In this document: positions 34,058 to 43,303 of the stretch, one piece after another
Layout of the letters: each line of letters starts with the position of its first letter
Numbering within the stretch: position 1 is the first letter of the stretch
NCBI GenBank assembly: GCA_030747485.1
Contig: JASLKP010000011.1
Span: 1-50,575 of the forward strand
Reading direction: 5' to 3'
DNA from: Candidatus Thalassarchaeaceae archaeon
GTDB lineage: Archaea; Thermoplasmatota; Poseidoniia; Poseidoniales; Thalassarchaeaceae
Length of the DNA: 50,575 nt
Made by a program: the position numbers and the translations under genes
Notes under the pieces: model-generated
Database searches by the model: none
What the model saw: only the letters and a program-made list of their open reading frames with translations
Told to the model about the DNA's origin: nothing

Positions 34058-34858
34058 ATGGTTCGCAGTCGTTGGATAGTGTCTACAATGTTCGGATTAG
34101 ACATGATTGGTGGACTGGTACAGACCAATCTAATCATCTCATTTTCGTTGATTATGATTCTAATCATTGTCAGTCGAGTAAGACATATTTTGAATGAAGC
34201 AGGGACGTGGGCAGCAGCCGGCCTAGGATTGGGCGTTGCAATTGCTGGCCATTGGTCTTGGCTTCTGATTTTACTTTCATTCCTGACAGCAGGATTCGCT
34301 GCAACCAAATGGCGCTACACTGAGAAACGAGATAAAGGATTGAACGAAGGTCATGAAGGGGAACGAGATTGGACCAATGTCATCGCCAATGGAGGCGTCC
34401 CACTATTGGTCTCGATTATTGCATTCATTACTGAAGATTGGCAAACCTTACTTCCAGTATTCGCTGCAGCTGTAGCCGTCGCAGCATCAGATACATTTGC
34501 AAGTGAATTCGGCTGTTTAGATCAACGTGTATGGATGATAACGACCATGAAAAAATGTGAACCTGGATTGAATGGTGGCTTCAGCCCCAGTGGTCAATTG
34601 GCAGCATTCGTTGGAGCGGGACTCATTGCACTGATTAGCGCAACACTGGGCGTCGTTGTCGAGGCCGATGCGATTCAACAACCTGCACACTTTATCCTAG
34701 GCATTACTGCAATCGGATTTTTGGGTTGCCAAGTCGATTCATTCTTGGGTGCAACGTTGGAAAATAGAGGTTATATCGGCAAGGGGACAGTCAACGCTCT
34801 TGCCATCTGTACAGGTGCAATACTGGCATGGTATGTACTCCCAAACATCTCATTTTGA
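34058..34858 (+). CDS. DUF92 family membrane protein (VTE6/TMEM19-like)
   Basis: The product has 266 residues from the ATG at 34058; a TTG at 34031 is possible. Seven or so membrane helices are visible. DUF92 signatures are AASDTFASEFG, GGFSPSGQLAAFVGAGLIA and DSFLGATLENRGYIGKGTVN. The plant member VTE6 phosphorylates phytyl phosphate, so a role in prenyl or lipid phosphate metabolism is plausible; the archaeal substrate is not known. It lies alone between the PrsW-like gene and a large membrane protein. Confidence 0.85.
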   Translation: MVRSRWIVSTMFGLDMIGGLVQTNLIISFSLIMILIIVSRVRHILNEAGTWAAAGLGLGVAIAGHWSWLLILLSFLTAGFAATKWRYTEKRDKGLNEGHEGERDWTNVIANGGVPLLVSIIAFITEDWQTLLPVFAAAVAVAASDTFASEFGCLDQRVWMITTMKKCEPGLNGGFSPSGQLAAFVGAGLIALISATLGVVVEADAIQQPAHFILGITAIGFLGCQVDSFLGATLENRGYIGKGTVNALAICTGAILAWYVLPNISF

Positions 34859-34870
34859 TTCGGTTTTGAA

Positions 34871-34891
34871 CGGCGGCCCTTAGGGCCGCCG
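34871..34891 (+). other. Nine-pair hairpin immediately before the 34897 gene
   Basis: CGGCGGCCC, loop TTA, GGGCCGCCG: nine perfect pairs, the strongest member of the set. It lies 12 nt after the DUF92 stop and five nt before the ATG at 34897, leaving no room for a ribosome-binding site between hairpin and start. It may end the upstream message, cap the downstream one, or both. Confidence 0.6.
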
Positions 34892-34896
34892 GTTTG

Positions 34897-37287
34897 ATGA
34901 GGGTCAAGCCCTTGGGCCATGCTATGCTAACCGGCGAACATGTCAGGCCTAGAGGCTTGATTCTAATTTTCATCGTCGGCATGTTGGCCTTAGGAACCAT
35001 ACCAACACCAATATCCAGTCAAACTGCGATGTTTCCAACAGAACCAGGGATTGACTGGTATTATCCTGAGACACACAGTATTTTTCTCAATGGAACTGAA
35101 GGCGACGAGGGTTTAGATCGCATTCTCCCACCGAATACTGGATTGCCACCAGGTGACATCCCATTCATTGGTTCTGGATTTAGAACAAATCTGTTGATGG
35201 CATCTAGCGAACCAGCTACTGATGCAGCGATGTTGACTGGGAATATCACCGTGCGACTATTTGCGGGGCTTGAAGTCGAAGATACCGCAATTTGTACAGG
35301 ACTCAACAATGGACCATGGGTTACTTCACAAGATACGACATTTATCGCTACTGTGAGAATTGGAAATACTACTGTAATGGACGATGCAACAAGCGAATCT
35401 ATCGCACTAGAAATGGATTGGAATCACGCTCATGAGTTTACCATTACTGAACCAATCAATGAGATGTTAGACATTGGTGAATCGATTACAATCGAGGTCG
35501 ACGTTGTTCACAATTGCATTCGAGAAGGACATTTGTTGTGGGGTACGTATGATTTGTCAAGTGGTTTGCAAATCGATGCTGATTTGCTCACCCCATCACT
35601 GAATGTTAGTGTGGACCAAAATGGTGCCACTAGAATCGAATTTACCCCACACTCACCATTTGGTGAAGATGATTACAAACACATCATGATTGATATCATT
35701 GGACCCTTGAATGGTTGGGATCAAGGGGTACACTACGAGATAATGCCTGAGGAAGAGATGCGTATTGAACATCTAGAAGACCCACCACATGGATCAAGAC
35801 AAACTGAAACTGGACGGCAGGCTTGGACCTGGGTGACCAATGCTACATTAGATTCTGGAATGTATGTGATTGATTTCTGTGCGGAAACTACTGATGGTCT
35901 CTACAATCTAGGCACACAAGGTTCAGAAAAACCATGCCACCTGATTGGTGTTCTTCGATTTGAGGTCACATCCCCTGAAGGTGCATGGGTCGGTTCTGGA
36001 TGGTTTGCTGCTGTTCCGATTATCTCGACAATTGGACTATTGGGTTGGATGGTGAATACTCGTTTACCACCTTGGCCCGCGCTGATAGTGATTGGTCTTC
36101 TTATGCTATCTGTGATGGGTTCGATATCTACGATGCCTGCACTAGGGCCCGAAGAAATGCAACATGAAAATGCGGCGCCTAATTTTACACTGCTAACCCA
36201 CGGAGGAGGGAAAGACAGTCTAGGAAATCTATTGGATGGAAAGGATGCACTGGTACTTGGAGTGTTCATGTCTGGTTCTCCATCTGCAGATTTACAGATG
36301 GATGATTTCTTGCAAGCTAAGGAACGTCTTGGCGATTCAGTTTCATTTGCCCAATTAATTACTGGAGAATCTGTAGAGATGTATGATGGAGACCCACATG
36401 CTACAATTCTCAATGGCACTTGGCCTCTACTAATCGACGAAAGTGGAGGAGGGGTTGCAAAATTACTACCAACTGGTGTCGCTGATGGTGTGGTAATCAT
36501 AGATTCGGCAGGATTCATTGTTAATTGGCATCCATCTACAATGAATTCCATAGATATCGAAAAATCAGTTGATAGAGCAGATTCGGGAGGTGGAAGAAGC
36601 CCTCTTGAAATGTTTGCTCTAAGTACCATTTTCGTTCTGCTACCCCTTCTCATTCTAGGATTACCAACTGAACGAATAGAAGCACCTGATGATGTATTGA
36701 TTCCTGGCGCTGGATGGGTGGGGACAATAGGTGCTGCATCAATTGGATATTCTGTATGGGCATTACCGGTCGCAATCACTGCTAGCCTAGTTGGTGCAAT
36801 GCTTTGGACTTGGATTCAAATTGGACTCATTTTGTGGATGTTATGGCAAGGCATTTCAATGATCATATGGGAAAAGATCCCGGAAATTGATTGGATTTCA
36901 AAACAGGTATACTCGCGCCTACCAGAGGTCTATAGAGCGTGGCGACATGAAGATATGTTTGTTTGGGATACAAGGATGGGAGTTTGGCTAGCATGGCTTT
37001 CTTGGATTGCCATGCCCACGCTATTGGCTCAGTGTGTAGGGTCCCGAATTTCAGGTGGCGGTTGGGGACTCATCACAGGACCATTCATGCTGGTATTCTT
37101 CATCGCTCTCGCTGGAATTATCACGCTTCTCTTCCGGATTGTTTCTGCATGGGGTGGACCCATCTCAAGACTGGCTGGTTCACTTGTCAATCCAATCCTC
37201 GTACGAAGTTGGGGCGTGTTCAGTTCAGGAATTGCAATTTGGTTATTGCTGTGGTTTGTGACTGGACCAATGTTCATATTTGGCTAA
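34897..37287 (+). CDS. Large membrane protein with a redoxin-like domain lacking cysteines
   Basis: The product has about 796 residues. A signal/anchor (GLILIFIVGMLALGTIPTPI) is followed by an extracellular beta-rich region (about 45-370). Two helices lie near 370-410 (WFAAVPIISTIGLLGWMV and ALIVIGLLMLSVMGSIS). Residues about 425-560 resemble the AhpC/thioredoxin fold: APNFTLLTHGG, then LVLGVFMSGSPSADLQMDDF, where SGSPS occupies the place of the active-site cysteines, and DGVVIIDSAGFIVNWHPS. Five or more helices follow to the C-terminus. It is probably a redox-inactive binding or sensor version. The family as a whole is unknown. Its 3' end overlaps the convergent tpiA by 14 bp. Confidence 0.75.
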   Translation: MRVKPLGHAMLTGEHVRPRGLILIFIVGMLALGTIPTPISSQTAMFPTEPGIDWYYPETHSIFLNGTEGDEGLDRILPPNTGLPPGDIPFIGSGFRTNLLMASSEPATDAAMLTGNITVRLFAGLEVEDTAICTGLNNGPWVTSQDTTFIATVRIGNTTVMDDATSESIALEMDWNHAHEFTITEPINEMLDIGESITIEVDVVHNCIREGHLLWGTYDLSSGLQIDADLLTPSLNVSVDQNGATRIEFTPHSPFGEDDYKHIMIDIIGPLNGWDQGVHYEIMPEEEMRIEHLEDPPHGSRQTETGRQAWTWVTNATLDSGMYVIDFCAETTDGLYNLGTQGSEKPCHLIGVLRFEVTSPEGAWVGSGWFAAVPIISTIGLLGWMVNTRLPPWPALIVIGLLMLSVMGSISTMPALGPEEMQHENAAPNFTLLTHGGGKDSLGNLLDGKDALVLGVFMSGSPSADLQMDDFLQAKERLGDSVSFAQLITGESVEMYDGDPHATILNGTWPLLIDESGGGVAKLLPTGVADGVVIIDSAGFIVNWHPSTMNSIDIEKSVDRADSGGGRSPLEMFALSTIFVLLPLLILGLPTERIEAPDDVLIPGAGWVGTIGAASIGYSVWALPVAITASLVGAMLWTWIQIGLILWMLWQGISMIIWEKIPEIDWISKQVYSRLPEVYRAWRHEDMFVWDTRMGVWLAWLSWIAMPTLLAQCVGSRISGGGWGLITGPFMLVFFIALAGIITLLFRIVSAWGGPISRLAGSLVNPILVRSWGVFSSGIAIWLLLWFVTGPMFIFG

Positions 37288-37939
37288 CCAAATCAGATAA
37301 TACAGCAACTGGATCGCTAGCCTTGGTCACTCCACTGGCGAGCAGTACACCTTCCGTTCCAAGTTGCAATGCCATTGCAACATCTGCTCCGTTTTTGACA
37401 CCAGCACCACAAAGAACCCGTACATCAGGATTTGCTGACTTGACTGCTTCTGCTGTCCCCGATACAATCTCTGGGTCTGCACTTGTCACACTAATATCGC
37501 CACCAATTAATTCAGGTGGCTCTACTGCAATGAAAGTAGGGGATAGAGAGGCCAATGCACGTGCCTCATCGATATCTGCTGCGCAAGCACAAACGGGGAA
37601 GCCCTCGGGGAGTTGTTCTAACAATGCATCGACATGGGAATGGTCAACTTTGTGCTCAGCATGATTGATGATGGTACCGGTAGCACCTCTAGAAATTGCA
37701 GTATCTGGATGGAGCCAACCCGTGTTTGAACCCCATCCAATAGGGTCCAAGTGTTGACACCAAACTGCTAGAGACGGTGCGGCGGCATGTACTGCTGCGA
37801 GATCAAACGCAGAAACGACAGCGACCATGGTCGCATCCGTATTAGAATCGACCTCAGCCATCGCCCTAGCCAGAGCCACTGCAGACTCACCTTGGGCAGA
37901 TTCGTAAGTCTTGAAATTGACAACGATGAGAGCGCTCAT
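37274..37939 (-). CDS. tpiA: Triosephosphate isomerase (archaeal type)
   Basis: The product has 221 residues, the short archaeal size. It interconverts dihydroxyacetone phosphate and glyceraldehyde 3-phosphate. The active-site residues are Asn/Lys in IVVNFKTYE (positions 8-10), His in IINHAEHKVDH and the catalytic Glu in FIAVEPPELIGG. The phosphate loop near the C-terminus is LCGAGVKNGAD and LLASGVTKASDP. It lies downstream of the nucleotidyltransferase gene on the same strand, 27 bp before its stop... the two do not overlap. A weak inverted repeat (AACAG...CTGTT) precedes the ATG by about 12 nt. Confidence 0.93.
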   Translation of the reverse strand: MSALIVVNFKTYESAQGESAVALARAMAEVDSNTDATMVAVVSAFDLAAVHAAAPSLAVWCQHLDPIGWGSNTGWLHPDTAISRGATGTIINHAEHKVDHSHVDALLEQLPEGFPVCACAADIDEARALASLSPTFIAVEPPELIGGDISVTSADPEIVSGTAEAVKSANPDVRVLCGAGVKNGADVAMALQLGTEGVLLASGVTKASDPVAVLSDLVSQI

Positions 37940-37966
37940 CAGTTGTGGCCAACAGTAGGGGGCTGT

Positions 37967-38992
37967 TCAATCTGCCGTCGGAAATGTGCCCCCATTTTGC
38001 ACATGATTACTGGGGACAACAACGCCATGGTCGACAACCACATTTTGCAGATGAACATTTTCTCCGATTAGTGACCCTGCTCCAATCATGCAACCCGATA
38101 CCTCAGCACCTGTTTCAAGGATGACTCCAGTAAGGAGGGCACTGCTGGCTACAGTAGCCAATTCACCAACTCTGCAACCGGACTCAAGGGCACTGTTTGA
38201 GACATGTGCAGAGGCCGCCACTTCAGGAGATGCACCGAACCAACTATCCGAGATGTTTTCGGAATCAATACGCTGACCACGAACCCATGCTGAATGATCG
38301 ATAGAGGTTTTCATCGCTTCAAGATAGGAAGCCGGTGTACCCGCATCGACGAAATGGCCTTCAAAGGGGAAGCCCGTCAATTCGCCTTCCTCAGCCAGAA
38401 CGGGGAATACAACTCGTTCCATGCTGAACGCTCCTTCAGGCATCCGATTGAATACCTCGGGCTCAAGCAGGTATGTCCCTGCATTGATGAGATTGGAATA
38501 GGCCTCTTCTCGAGGTGGCTTCTCCTGAAAACGACCGATTCGTGTACTCTCTGAATCGTAGTCAGCCACTCCGAAGCGACTCGGATCTTCAACTTCCCAG
38601 AGCGAAATTGATGCCAATGTTCCTGCTTCCTTGTGAGCAGTTAACATCTCGTCTACACGAAGACTGGTTAGCAAATCCCCATTGATGACACAACACGTGC
38701 CCTCTCCGAGATATTCACGACAATTTGCAATCGCTCCACCCGTACCTAGGGGTTCAGTCTCCTCAACGATAATGACATCGTATGGCAAATCGATATTGGC
38801 AAAATGATCTCGCATCTGATCAATGCCAAAACCTGCAGCAATCAGTACACGGTCGACCATTTCTCCAGGCAGAATACTCACCACATGCTCAATCATTGTG
38901 CGGTCAAGAATCGGAACGAGTGGTTTCGGTATATTCTGAGTCCATGGACGCAATCGAGTCCCGAAGCCACCGGCCAATACGATAACGTCCAT
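37967..38992 (-). CDS. Sugar-1-phosphate nucleotidyltransferase
   Basis: The product has 341 residues from the ATG at 38992; a GTG/ATG nine codons upstream is weaker. The N-terminal Rossmann-like domain has the nucleotide loop LAGGFGTRLRPWT and KPLVPI. Metal/sugar residues lie in INGDLLTSLR, FQEKPPREE and FVDAGTPASYLEA. The C-terminal third has hexapeptide-type repeats (left-handed beta-helix), as in GlmU-like, GDP-mannose or dTDP-glucose pyrophosphorylases. The acceptor sugar cannot be fixed from sequence. It probably supplies activated sugars for glycosylation of envelope proteins or lipids. It shares an operon direction with tpiA. Confidence 0.85.
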   Translation of the reverse strand: MDVIVLAGGFGTRLRPWTQNIPKPLVPILDRTMIEHVVSILPGEMVDRVLIAAGFGIDQMRDHFANIDLPYDVIIVEETEPLGTGGAIANCREYLGEGTCCVINGDLLTSLRVDEMLTAHKEAGTLASISLWEVEDPSRFGVADYDSESTRIGRFQEKPPREEAYSNLINAGTYLLEPEVFNRMPEGAFSMERVVFPVLAEEGELTGFPFEGHFVDAGTPASYLEAMKTSIDHSAWVRGQRIDSENISDSWFGASPEVAASAHVSNSALESGCRVGELATVASSALLTGVILETGAEVSGCMIGAGSLIGENVHLQNVVVDHGVVVPSNHVQNGGTFPTAD

Positions 38993-39109
38993 CGCTTTCG
39001 CGAGTCGGGTCCCCCTCAAGTGCCTTGCTCACCGCGGACAGTCCTCACGTGCGCGCGTAGGATGGTTCAAAGAGCCGATTCAGGTGGAGGCATCTATCGA
39101 GGGACGACA

Positions 39110-40318
39110 ATGAACATCCACGAGTATCAAGGAAAGGCACTATTCCGTGAAGCCGGTCTTACAGTGCAAGATGGGTATCACTGTACGTCTGTTGAACAGG
39201 CATTGGACGCATACGATGCCCTAGGAGGGAATGTGGTCGCAGTCAAGAGTCAAATTCATGCTGGAGGACGAGGAAAAGGGAGTTTGTTTTGCCCTGATTC
39301 TGGAGACCTAATGATGGAAGGTGGTGTCAAAATTGCCTTCAGTAGAGAAGATGTTCAACAATTTGCTGAAAATATTCTTGGAAATGTATTGGTGACAAAA
39401 CAAACCGGGCCTGAAGGAAAGACGGTGAACAACCTGTATGTCGAAGGTGGATGTAAGATTTCACATGAATACTACCTTGCTATTCTCATCGATCGTGAGG
39501 AAAAAGTGCCCCTCATTATGGCCTCGTGTGAAGGAGGGATGGATATTGAAGAAGTTGCTGAAAAAACTCCTGAAGCGATTTTCAAAGTCAATGTTGACCC
39601 GCAAATAGGATTGGAAGCAGAACAAGCAAAATCGTTAGCTGATTCACTAAATCTTTCAGGTACTGCTGCCAACTCATTCATTGAAAATCTGACCGGTTTG
39701 TTCAATTTCTTTGTTTCAAATGACTGTGCAATGGTAGAGATTAATCCAATGGTGAGAACCGAAGATGACCAAATCGTCCTTTTAGATGCCAAAGTTGGAT
39801 TCGATGACAATGCACTATTCCGGCATCCTGAGATTTTCGAATTACGTGACATCTCAGAAGAGGAGCCCACTGAAGTACGGGCAAAGGCGGCCGGATTGTC
39901 CTACGTCAAGTTAGACGGAGATATTGGTTGTCTAGTTAATGGAGCCGGCCTAGCAATGGCAACGATGGATGTCATCAAACTATACGGTGGTGAACCTGCA
40001 AATTTCCTTGATGTAGGTGGAGGCGCAAACGAAGAACAAGTCACTACTGCCTTTGGCATCATCATGGAGGACCCTAACGTAAAGGGTATTCTCGTCAACA
40101 TTTTTGGAGGTATCATGCGATGTGATATCATCGCCCGAGGAGTGATTGCGGCGACCGAAGCATTGGCTCTTGAAGACCCCTTAGTTGTCCGACTTGTCGG
40201 CACCAATTTTGAAGAAGGACGTAGAATCTTAGCAGAGAGTGGGTTGAATATTCACACTGCAGAAACTCTTGCAGAAGGGGCTCAAATGATTGTTGAACTT
40301 GTAGGAGGTGGCAATTAG
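39110..40318 (+). CDS. sucC: Succinate-CoA ligase, beta subunit
   Basis: The product has 402 residues and begins [20 protein letters not shown], the standard SucC start. The ATP-grasp domain has [29 protein letters not shown] and [17 protein letters not shown]. The C-terminal CoA-ligase part has [36 protein letters not shown] and [13 protein letters not shown]. It works with SucD to form succinate and ATP or GTP from succinyl-CoA in the citric acid cycle. The ATG at 39110 was chosen over a long upstream extension; it has GAGGG before it. The next gene starts on its last base (TAGTG). Confidence 0.96.
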   Translation: MNIHEYQGKALFREAGLTVQDGYHCTSVEQALDAYDALGGNVVAVKSQIHAGGRGKGSLFCPDSGDLMMEGGVKIAFSREDVQQFAENILGNVLVTKQTGPEGKTVNNLYVEGGCKISHEYYLAILIDREEKVPLIMASCEGGMDIEEVAEKTPEAIFKVNVDPQIGLEAEQAKSLADSLNLSGTAANSFIENLTGLFNFFVSNDCAMVEINPMVRTEDDQIVLLDAKVGFDDNALFRHPEIFELRDISEEEPTEVRAKAAGLSYVKLDGDIGCLVNGAGLAMATMDVIKLYGGEPANFLDVGGGANEEQVTTAFGIIMEDPNVKGILVNIFGGIMRCDIIARGVIAATEALALEDPLVVRLVGTNFEEGRRILAESGLNIHTAETLAEGAQMIVELVGGGN

Positions 40319-41241
40319 TGGGAATCTGGATTGAAGAAAATGCCAAAGTACTCGTACAGGGAATCACAGGTAACCAAGGGACATTCCATGCAACCAAGAT
40401 GGTCGAATATGGCACTGATATCGTTGGTGGCGTGACGCCAAAGAAAGGTGGACAGACTGTGGATTTGGGTACAATTCAGGCACCAGTATGGGACACGATG
40501 GTGGAAGCAATCAAGGCTACCGATGCTGACGCCAGTGTCATCTATGTCCCACCACGATTTGCTGGAGCCGCAATCATCGAGGCGGCTGATGCCTTCAAAA
40601 AAGTCCGAGAAAATGGTGTTATTGTATGTATCACTGAAGGCATTCCAACACTAGACATGGTGAAGGCTGTCAATCACGTATCCAGTATTGAGGGAATCAG
40701 ACTCATTGGTCCAAATTGCCCGGGAATCATTACACCCGGAGAAAATGGTGGAGCAAAAATCGGAATCATGCCAGGACATATTCACGCCAAAGGGCGGATT
40801 GGAATCGTGTCAAAATCAGGCACCCTCACGTACGAAGCTGTGGCACAAACAATGAGTATTGATGAAGGTCAAAGCACATGTGTAGGAATCGGCGGTGATC
40901 CAGTCAATGGCACAGGATTCATCGATTGTTTGTCTGCATTCGAAAATGATGAACAAACTGAGGCTGTTGTCATGATTGGTGAAATCGGTGGTAACGCAGA
41001 GGAAGAAGCCGCAGAATGGGTTGCCAAATATATGACCAAACCAGTTGTTGGATTCGTCGCGGGCATGACCGCCCCACCCGGCAAGAGGATGGGGCACGCT
41101 GGTGCCATCATCAGTGGTGGCAAGGGCACTGCAGCAGAGAAAGTAACTGCCATGGAGGCTGCTGGAATTCGTTGTGCCAATGACCCATCAGAAATTGGTG
41201 CAGTTCTGCTGGAAAGCCTGAAGGCTGCTGGTCTTCGCTAA
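40318..41241 (+). CDS. sucD: Succinate-CoA ligase, alpha subunit
   Basis: The product has 307 residues and starts with GTG ([20 protein letters not shown]). It holds the CoA-binding Rossmann domain ([20 protein letters not shown]) and the phospho-histidine H260 in [10 protein letters not shown]. Other conserved parts are [22 protein letters not shown] and [15 protein letters not shown]. It shares one base with sucC (TAGTG), so subunit ratio is coupled. The LysE-type gene starts six bases after its stop. Confidence 0.96.
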   Translation: MGIWIEENAKVLVQGITGNQGTFHATKMVEYGTDIVGGVTPKKGGQTVDLGTIQAPVWDTMVEAIKATDADASVIYVPPRFAGAAIIEAADAFKKVRENGVIVCITEGIPTLDMVKAVNHVSSIEGIRLIGPNCPGIITPGENGGAKIGIMPGHIHAKGRIGIVSKSGTLTYEAVAQTMSIDEGQSTCVGIGGDPVNGTGFIDCLSAFENDEQTEAVVMIGEIGGNAEEEAAEWVAKYMTKPVVGFVAGMTAPPGKRMGHAGAIISGGKGTAAEKVTAMEAAGIRCANDPSEIGAVLLESLKAAGLR

Positions 41242-41247
41242 GCAAGC

Positions 41248-41841
41248 ATGGACTTCGCTGCGCTCGCCCCAATCGTCGCGGTGTTAATCGTCGGTGCGAT
41301 TTCACCTGGACCATCGCTAGCGATTCTCATTCGTAACACGATCGAGGGTGGAAAGAGGCGAGGGGTTGCTTGCGGGATTGGACACGGGATTGGATTCGGC
41401 ATTTATGCATTCATCGCCATTACTGGAATCGCCCAACTGAAAGCCAGTGCCAGCGGAGCTGCTGAATTATTGGAAATCATTGGTGGCCTCTTCTTGTTAT
41501 TACTCGCAGGACTAATGATCCGTGGATCGAACGAAGAAGTTGAACACCAATCATCAGGTCGAAGAGGATTTTCAGAGGGATTTCTAATCGCGTTCCTAAA
41601 CCCAAAAATTCTCGCATTCCTAATCGCGATTTTCAGTCAATTTGTTCAATCCGACTTTACATGGGGCGAGCGGGCATTGGTTGCAAGTATCGCAATGTGC
41701 ATTGATGGAGGTTGGTATGTATTGGTGGCACTGATAATCTCAGGGACTCCGTTAATGGCTTCAATTGAAGAAAATGCACGCAAGGTAGAACTTGCAATGG
41801 GAATTTTACTCGCCGGACTTGGAGTCTGGATCGTATTGTAA
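41248..41841 (+). CDS. LysE/RhtB family exporter
   Basis: The product has 197 residues and six membrane helices. The LysE/RhtB signature is GAISPGPSLAILIRNTIEGG at the first helix, then GRRGFSEGFLIAFLNPKILA near residue 105. Family members export amino acids or related small molecules; the substrate here is unknown. It follows sucCD closely on the same strand and may be co-transcribed. Its stop abuts the stop of the convergent zinc-ribbon gene. Confidence 0.85.
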   Translation: MDFAALAPIVAVLIVGAISPGPSLAILIRNTIEGGKRRGVACGIGHGIGFGIYAFIAITGIAQLKASASGAAELLEIIGGLFLLLLAGLMIRGSNEEVEHQSSGRRGFSEGFLIAFLNPKILAFLIAIFSQFVQSDFTWGERALVASIAMCIDGGWYVLVALIISGTPLMASIEENARKVELAMGILLAGLGVWIVL

Positions 41842-43158
41842 TCAGCGTGGAGGACCACGTCGAGGTGGACCACCTGGTCCCTTCTTTCGAGGAGGTCCAC
41901 CTGGGCCACCCTTCTTTGGAGGGCCGCCTGGACCTCTTGATGGTGGACCACCACTTGGACCGCCCTTACCAGGGGAGGGGCCTCCAGGGCCTCTCGATGG
42001 AGGACCGCTACTCGGGGGACCGCCTTTACTGGGTGGACCACCGGGACCTCTTGATGGTGGACCGCCCCCTGGAGGACCACCTTTGCTAGGTGGGCCGCCG
42101 GAACCACGGGATGGGCCTCGAGGTGGACCACTGGGACCACCACCTTGTGGGGGACCACTTGGTCCGGGGCCACGAGATGGTGCACTGGAAGGTGCTGCTG
42201 GTTCATCATAATCATCATCGATGAACTGAGCACCACATCCTGCACAAGATGAATCGGATTCTCGAATCGGGTAATGACCACAATCTTCGCAAGCGAACAA
42301 ATCTTCATCATCATCATCATCTTGTTCTTCTTCAACTTCGACGTTACCCCACACAACTGATACATTCCCATCCATTGATCTGAACAGGACAATTTCAATT
42401 CCGATATCAAAACCTTTGAGAGCAATTTCAGTCGAGATTGCGTGCTCAAATGCATTCGACAAATCAGGTGGAGTATCTAGAACGCGACCATCATCCACGT
42501 AAGTGACATTCACACGGACGGTGTCATCCTCAGTCATTGCCACCTGTGGCGACTCTACTGCCACACCACGTTTGCGAGCAACGCGACGAACAGCAACCTC
42601 TGCCATCCTTCGAAGAAGAGAAAGGGATGGTTGACCTGATTTGACACGCTTTTTCTCTCGACTGACATCTTCAGCATCATCCAAGAATCGAGCACCGCCA
42701 CCAGATGATGCCAGATGTTCGGGCAATTCACCACCGGTCAGACTTGACAAAACGCCACTAGCTGTACGCTGGTTCATCGCCAACCACTCATTACGAGCAC
42801 CTTCCTTTTCTTGGCGCTCAGAATCAACGATGTTATCGACGATTTGATCCGTCTGACTATATGTCGGTGAATCGCCACCCATCTGTTGATTAGGTGCTGG
42901 TGTACCGTCAGACATTTCGCCAGCAATTCGAGAAAGGACATTGGAACCTCCAGCTGAAGAAGGGTCGAATGCTGCGCCACTACCCCCGGCAGCATCTGCG
43001 CTTTGCATATCTCTAGACGCCTGAATGGCTTGTCCACTCACTACGCCAAAATTACGACCGCCCATGGCTGCAGATTTTGAAGGGTCTTGACGCGCCCCAC
43101 ACTCCGGACAGAAAAGGGAGTCATCTGGAATCTCTTCGGAACAAACTGAGCAGTCCAT
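41842..43158 (-). CDS. Double zinc-ribbon protein with Gly/Pro/basic repeat tail
   Basis: The product has 438 residues. The N-terminal zinc ribbon is CSVC ... CPECG (residues 4-22). A low-complexity Ser/Gly/Ala/Asp region follows. A folded-looking middle (about 175-285) has RRMAEVAVRRVARKRGVAVE and VRVNVTYVDDG. After an acidic patch (EEEQDDDDDEDLF) comes a second zinc ribbon, CEDCGHYPI ... CAGCGAQFIDDD. The last 111 residues are Gly, Pro, Arg, Lys and Ser only, built of SRGPGGPPSKGGPP-like units. No signal peptide is seen, so it is cytoplasmic. Function unknown; RNA or protein scaffolding is a guess. Confidence 0.8.
   Translation of the reverse strand: MDCSVCSEEIPDDSLFCPECGARQDPSKSAAMGGRNFGVVSGQAIQASRDMQSADAAGGSGAAFDPSSAGGSNVLSRIAGEMSDGTPAPNQQMGGDSPTYSQTDQIVDNIVDSERQEKEGARNEWLAMNQRTASGVLSSLTGGELPEHLASSGGGARFLDDAEDVSREKKRVKSGQPSLSLLRRMAEVAVRRVARKRGVAVESPQVAMTEDDTVRVNVTYVDDGRVLDTPPDLSNAFEHAISTEIALKGFDIGIEIVLFRSMDGNVSVVWGNVEVEEEQDDDDDEDLFACEDCGHYPIRESDSSCAGCGAQFIDDDYDEPAAPSSAPSRGPGPSGPPQGGGPSGPPRGPSRGSGGPPSKGGPPGGGPPSRGPGGPPSKGGPPSSGPPSRGPGGPSPGKGGPSGGPPSRGPGGPPKKGGPGGPPRKKGPGGPPRRGPPR
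41845..42177 (-). repeat. Coding repeat of Gly/Pro-rich units
   Basis: This encodes residues 328-438 of the zinc-ribbon protein. Units of roughly 14-19 residues, SRGPGGPPSKGGPP and variants, recur at least four times, then shorter PGGPPRKKG-type units end the chain. Acidic residues are absent. The DNA shows the matching repeat of GGACCACC/GGACCTCC words, with synonymous variation between copies. Confidence 0.8.
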
Positions 43159-43220
43159 ATCCCATCCCCGACACGTAGGGCTAGGCCTCTGTTACAAAAG
43201 GTTGCCCAATTTCATTGCAA

Positions 43221-43237
43221 CCCATTCGTAGAATGGG
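43221..43237 (+). other. Hairpin in the divergent spacer before the squalene-synthase-like gene
   Basis: CCCATTC, loop GTA, GAATGGG: seven perfect pairs. It lies between the zinc-ribbon gene (leftward, 62 nt) and the synthase GTG (rightward, 66 nt), so it is not a terminator. The 145-bp spacer also holds AT-rich words (TTACAAAAG at 43192-43200; CATATTCAA at 43241-43249) that could be promoters. Confidence 0.55.
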
Positions 43238-43303
43238 AATCATATTCAAACAGCCCACAGGGTCAAAAACACGCGCCTTACCAACACGTAATGAGGCGAG
43301 GTT

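Noticed and set aside
35901-36779. A 292-codon open frame antisense to the large membrane protein
   Set aside because: It lies wholly inside a gene with clear membrane helices and a domain pattern, has no start signal, and its product (Ser/Pro/Arg-rich) looks like a shadow translation.
37951-37967. AACAG ... CTGTT as another leader hairpin before tpiA
   Set aside because: Only five pairs with a seven-base loop; it is weaker than the rest and overlaps the nucleotidyltransferase stop codon.
38804-39109. A sucC extension of about 100 codons upstream of MNIHEYQ
   Set aside because: It overlaps the nucleotidyltransferase gene on the other strand, and SucC proteins universally begin at MNIHEYQ-like sequence.
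41646-42455. A 269-codon open frame antisense to lysE and the Gly/Pro repeat gene
   Set aside because: It is a by-product of repeated GGACCACC words with skewed composition. The opposite strand encodes zinc ribbons and a regular protein repeat, and the LysE frame covers the remainder.
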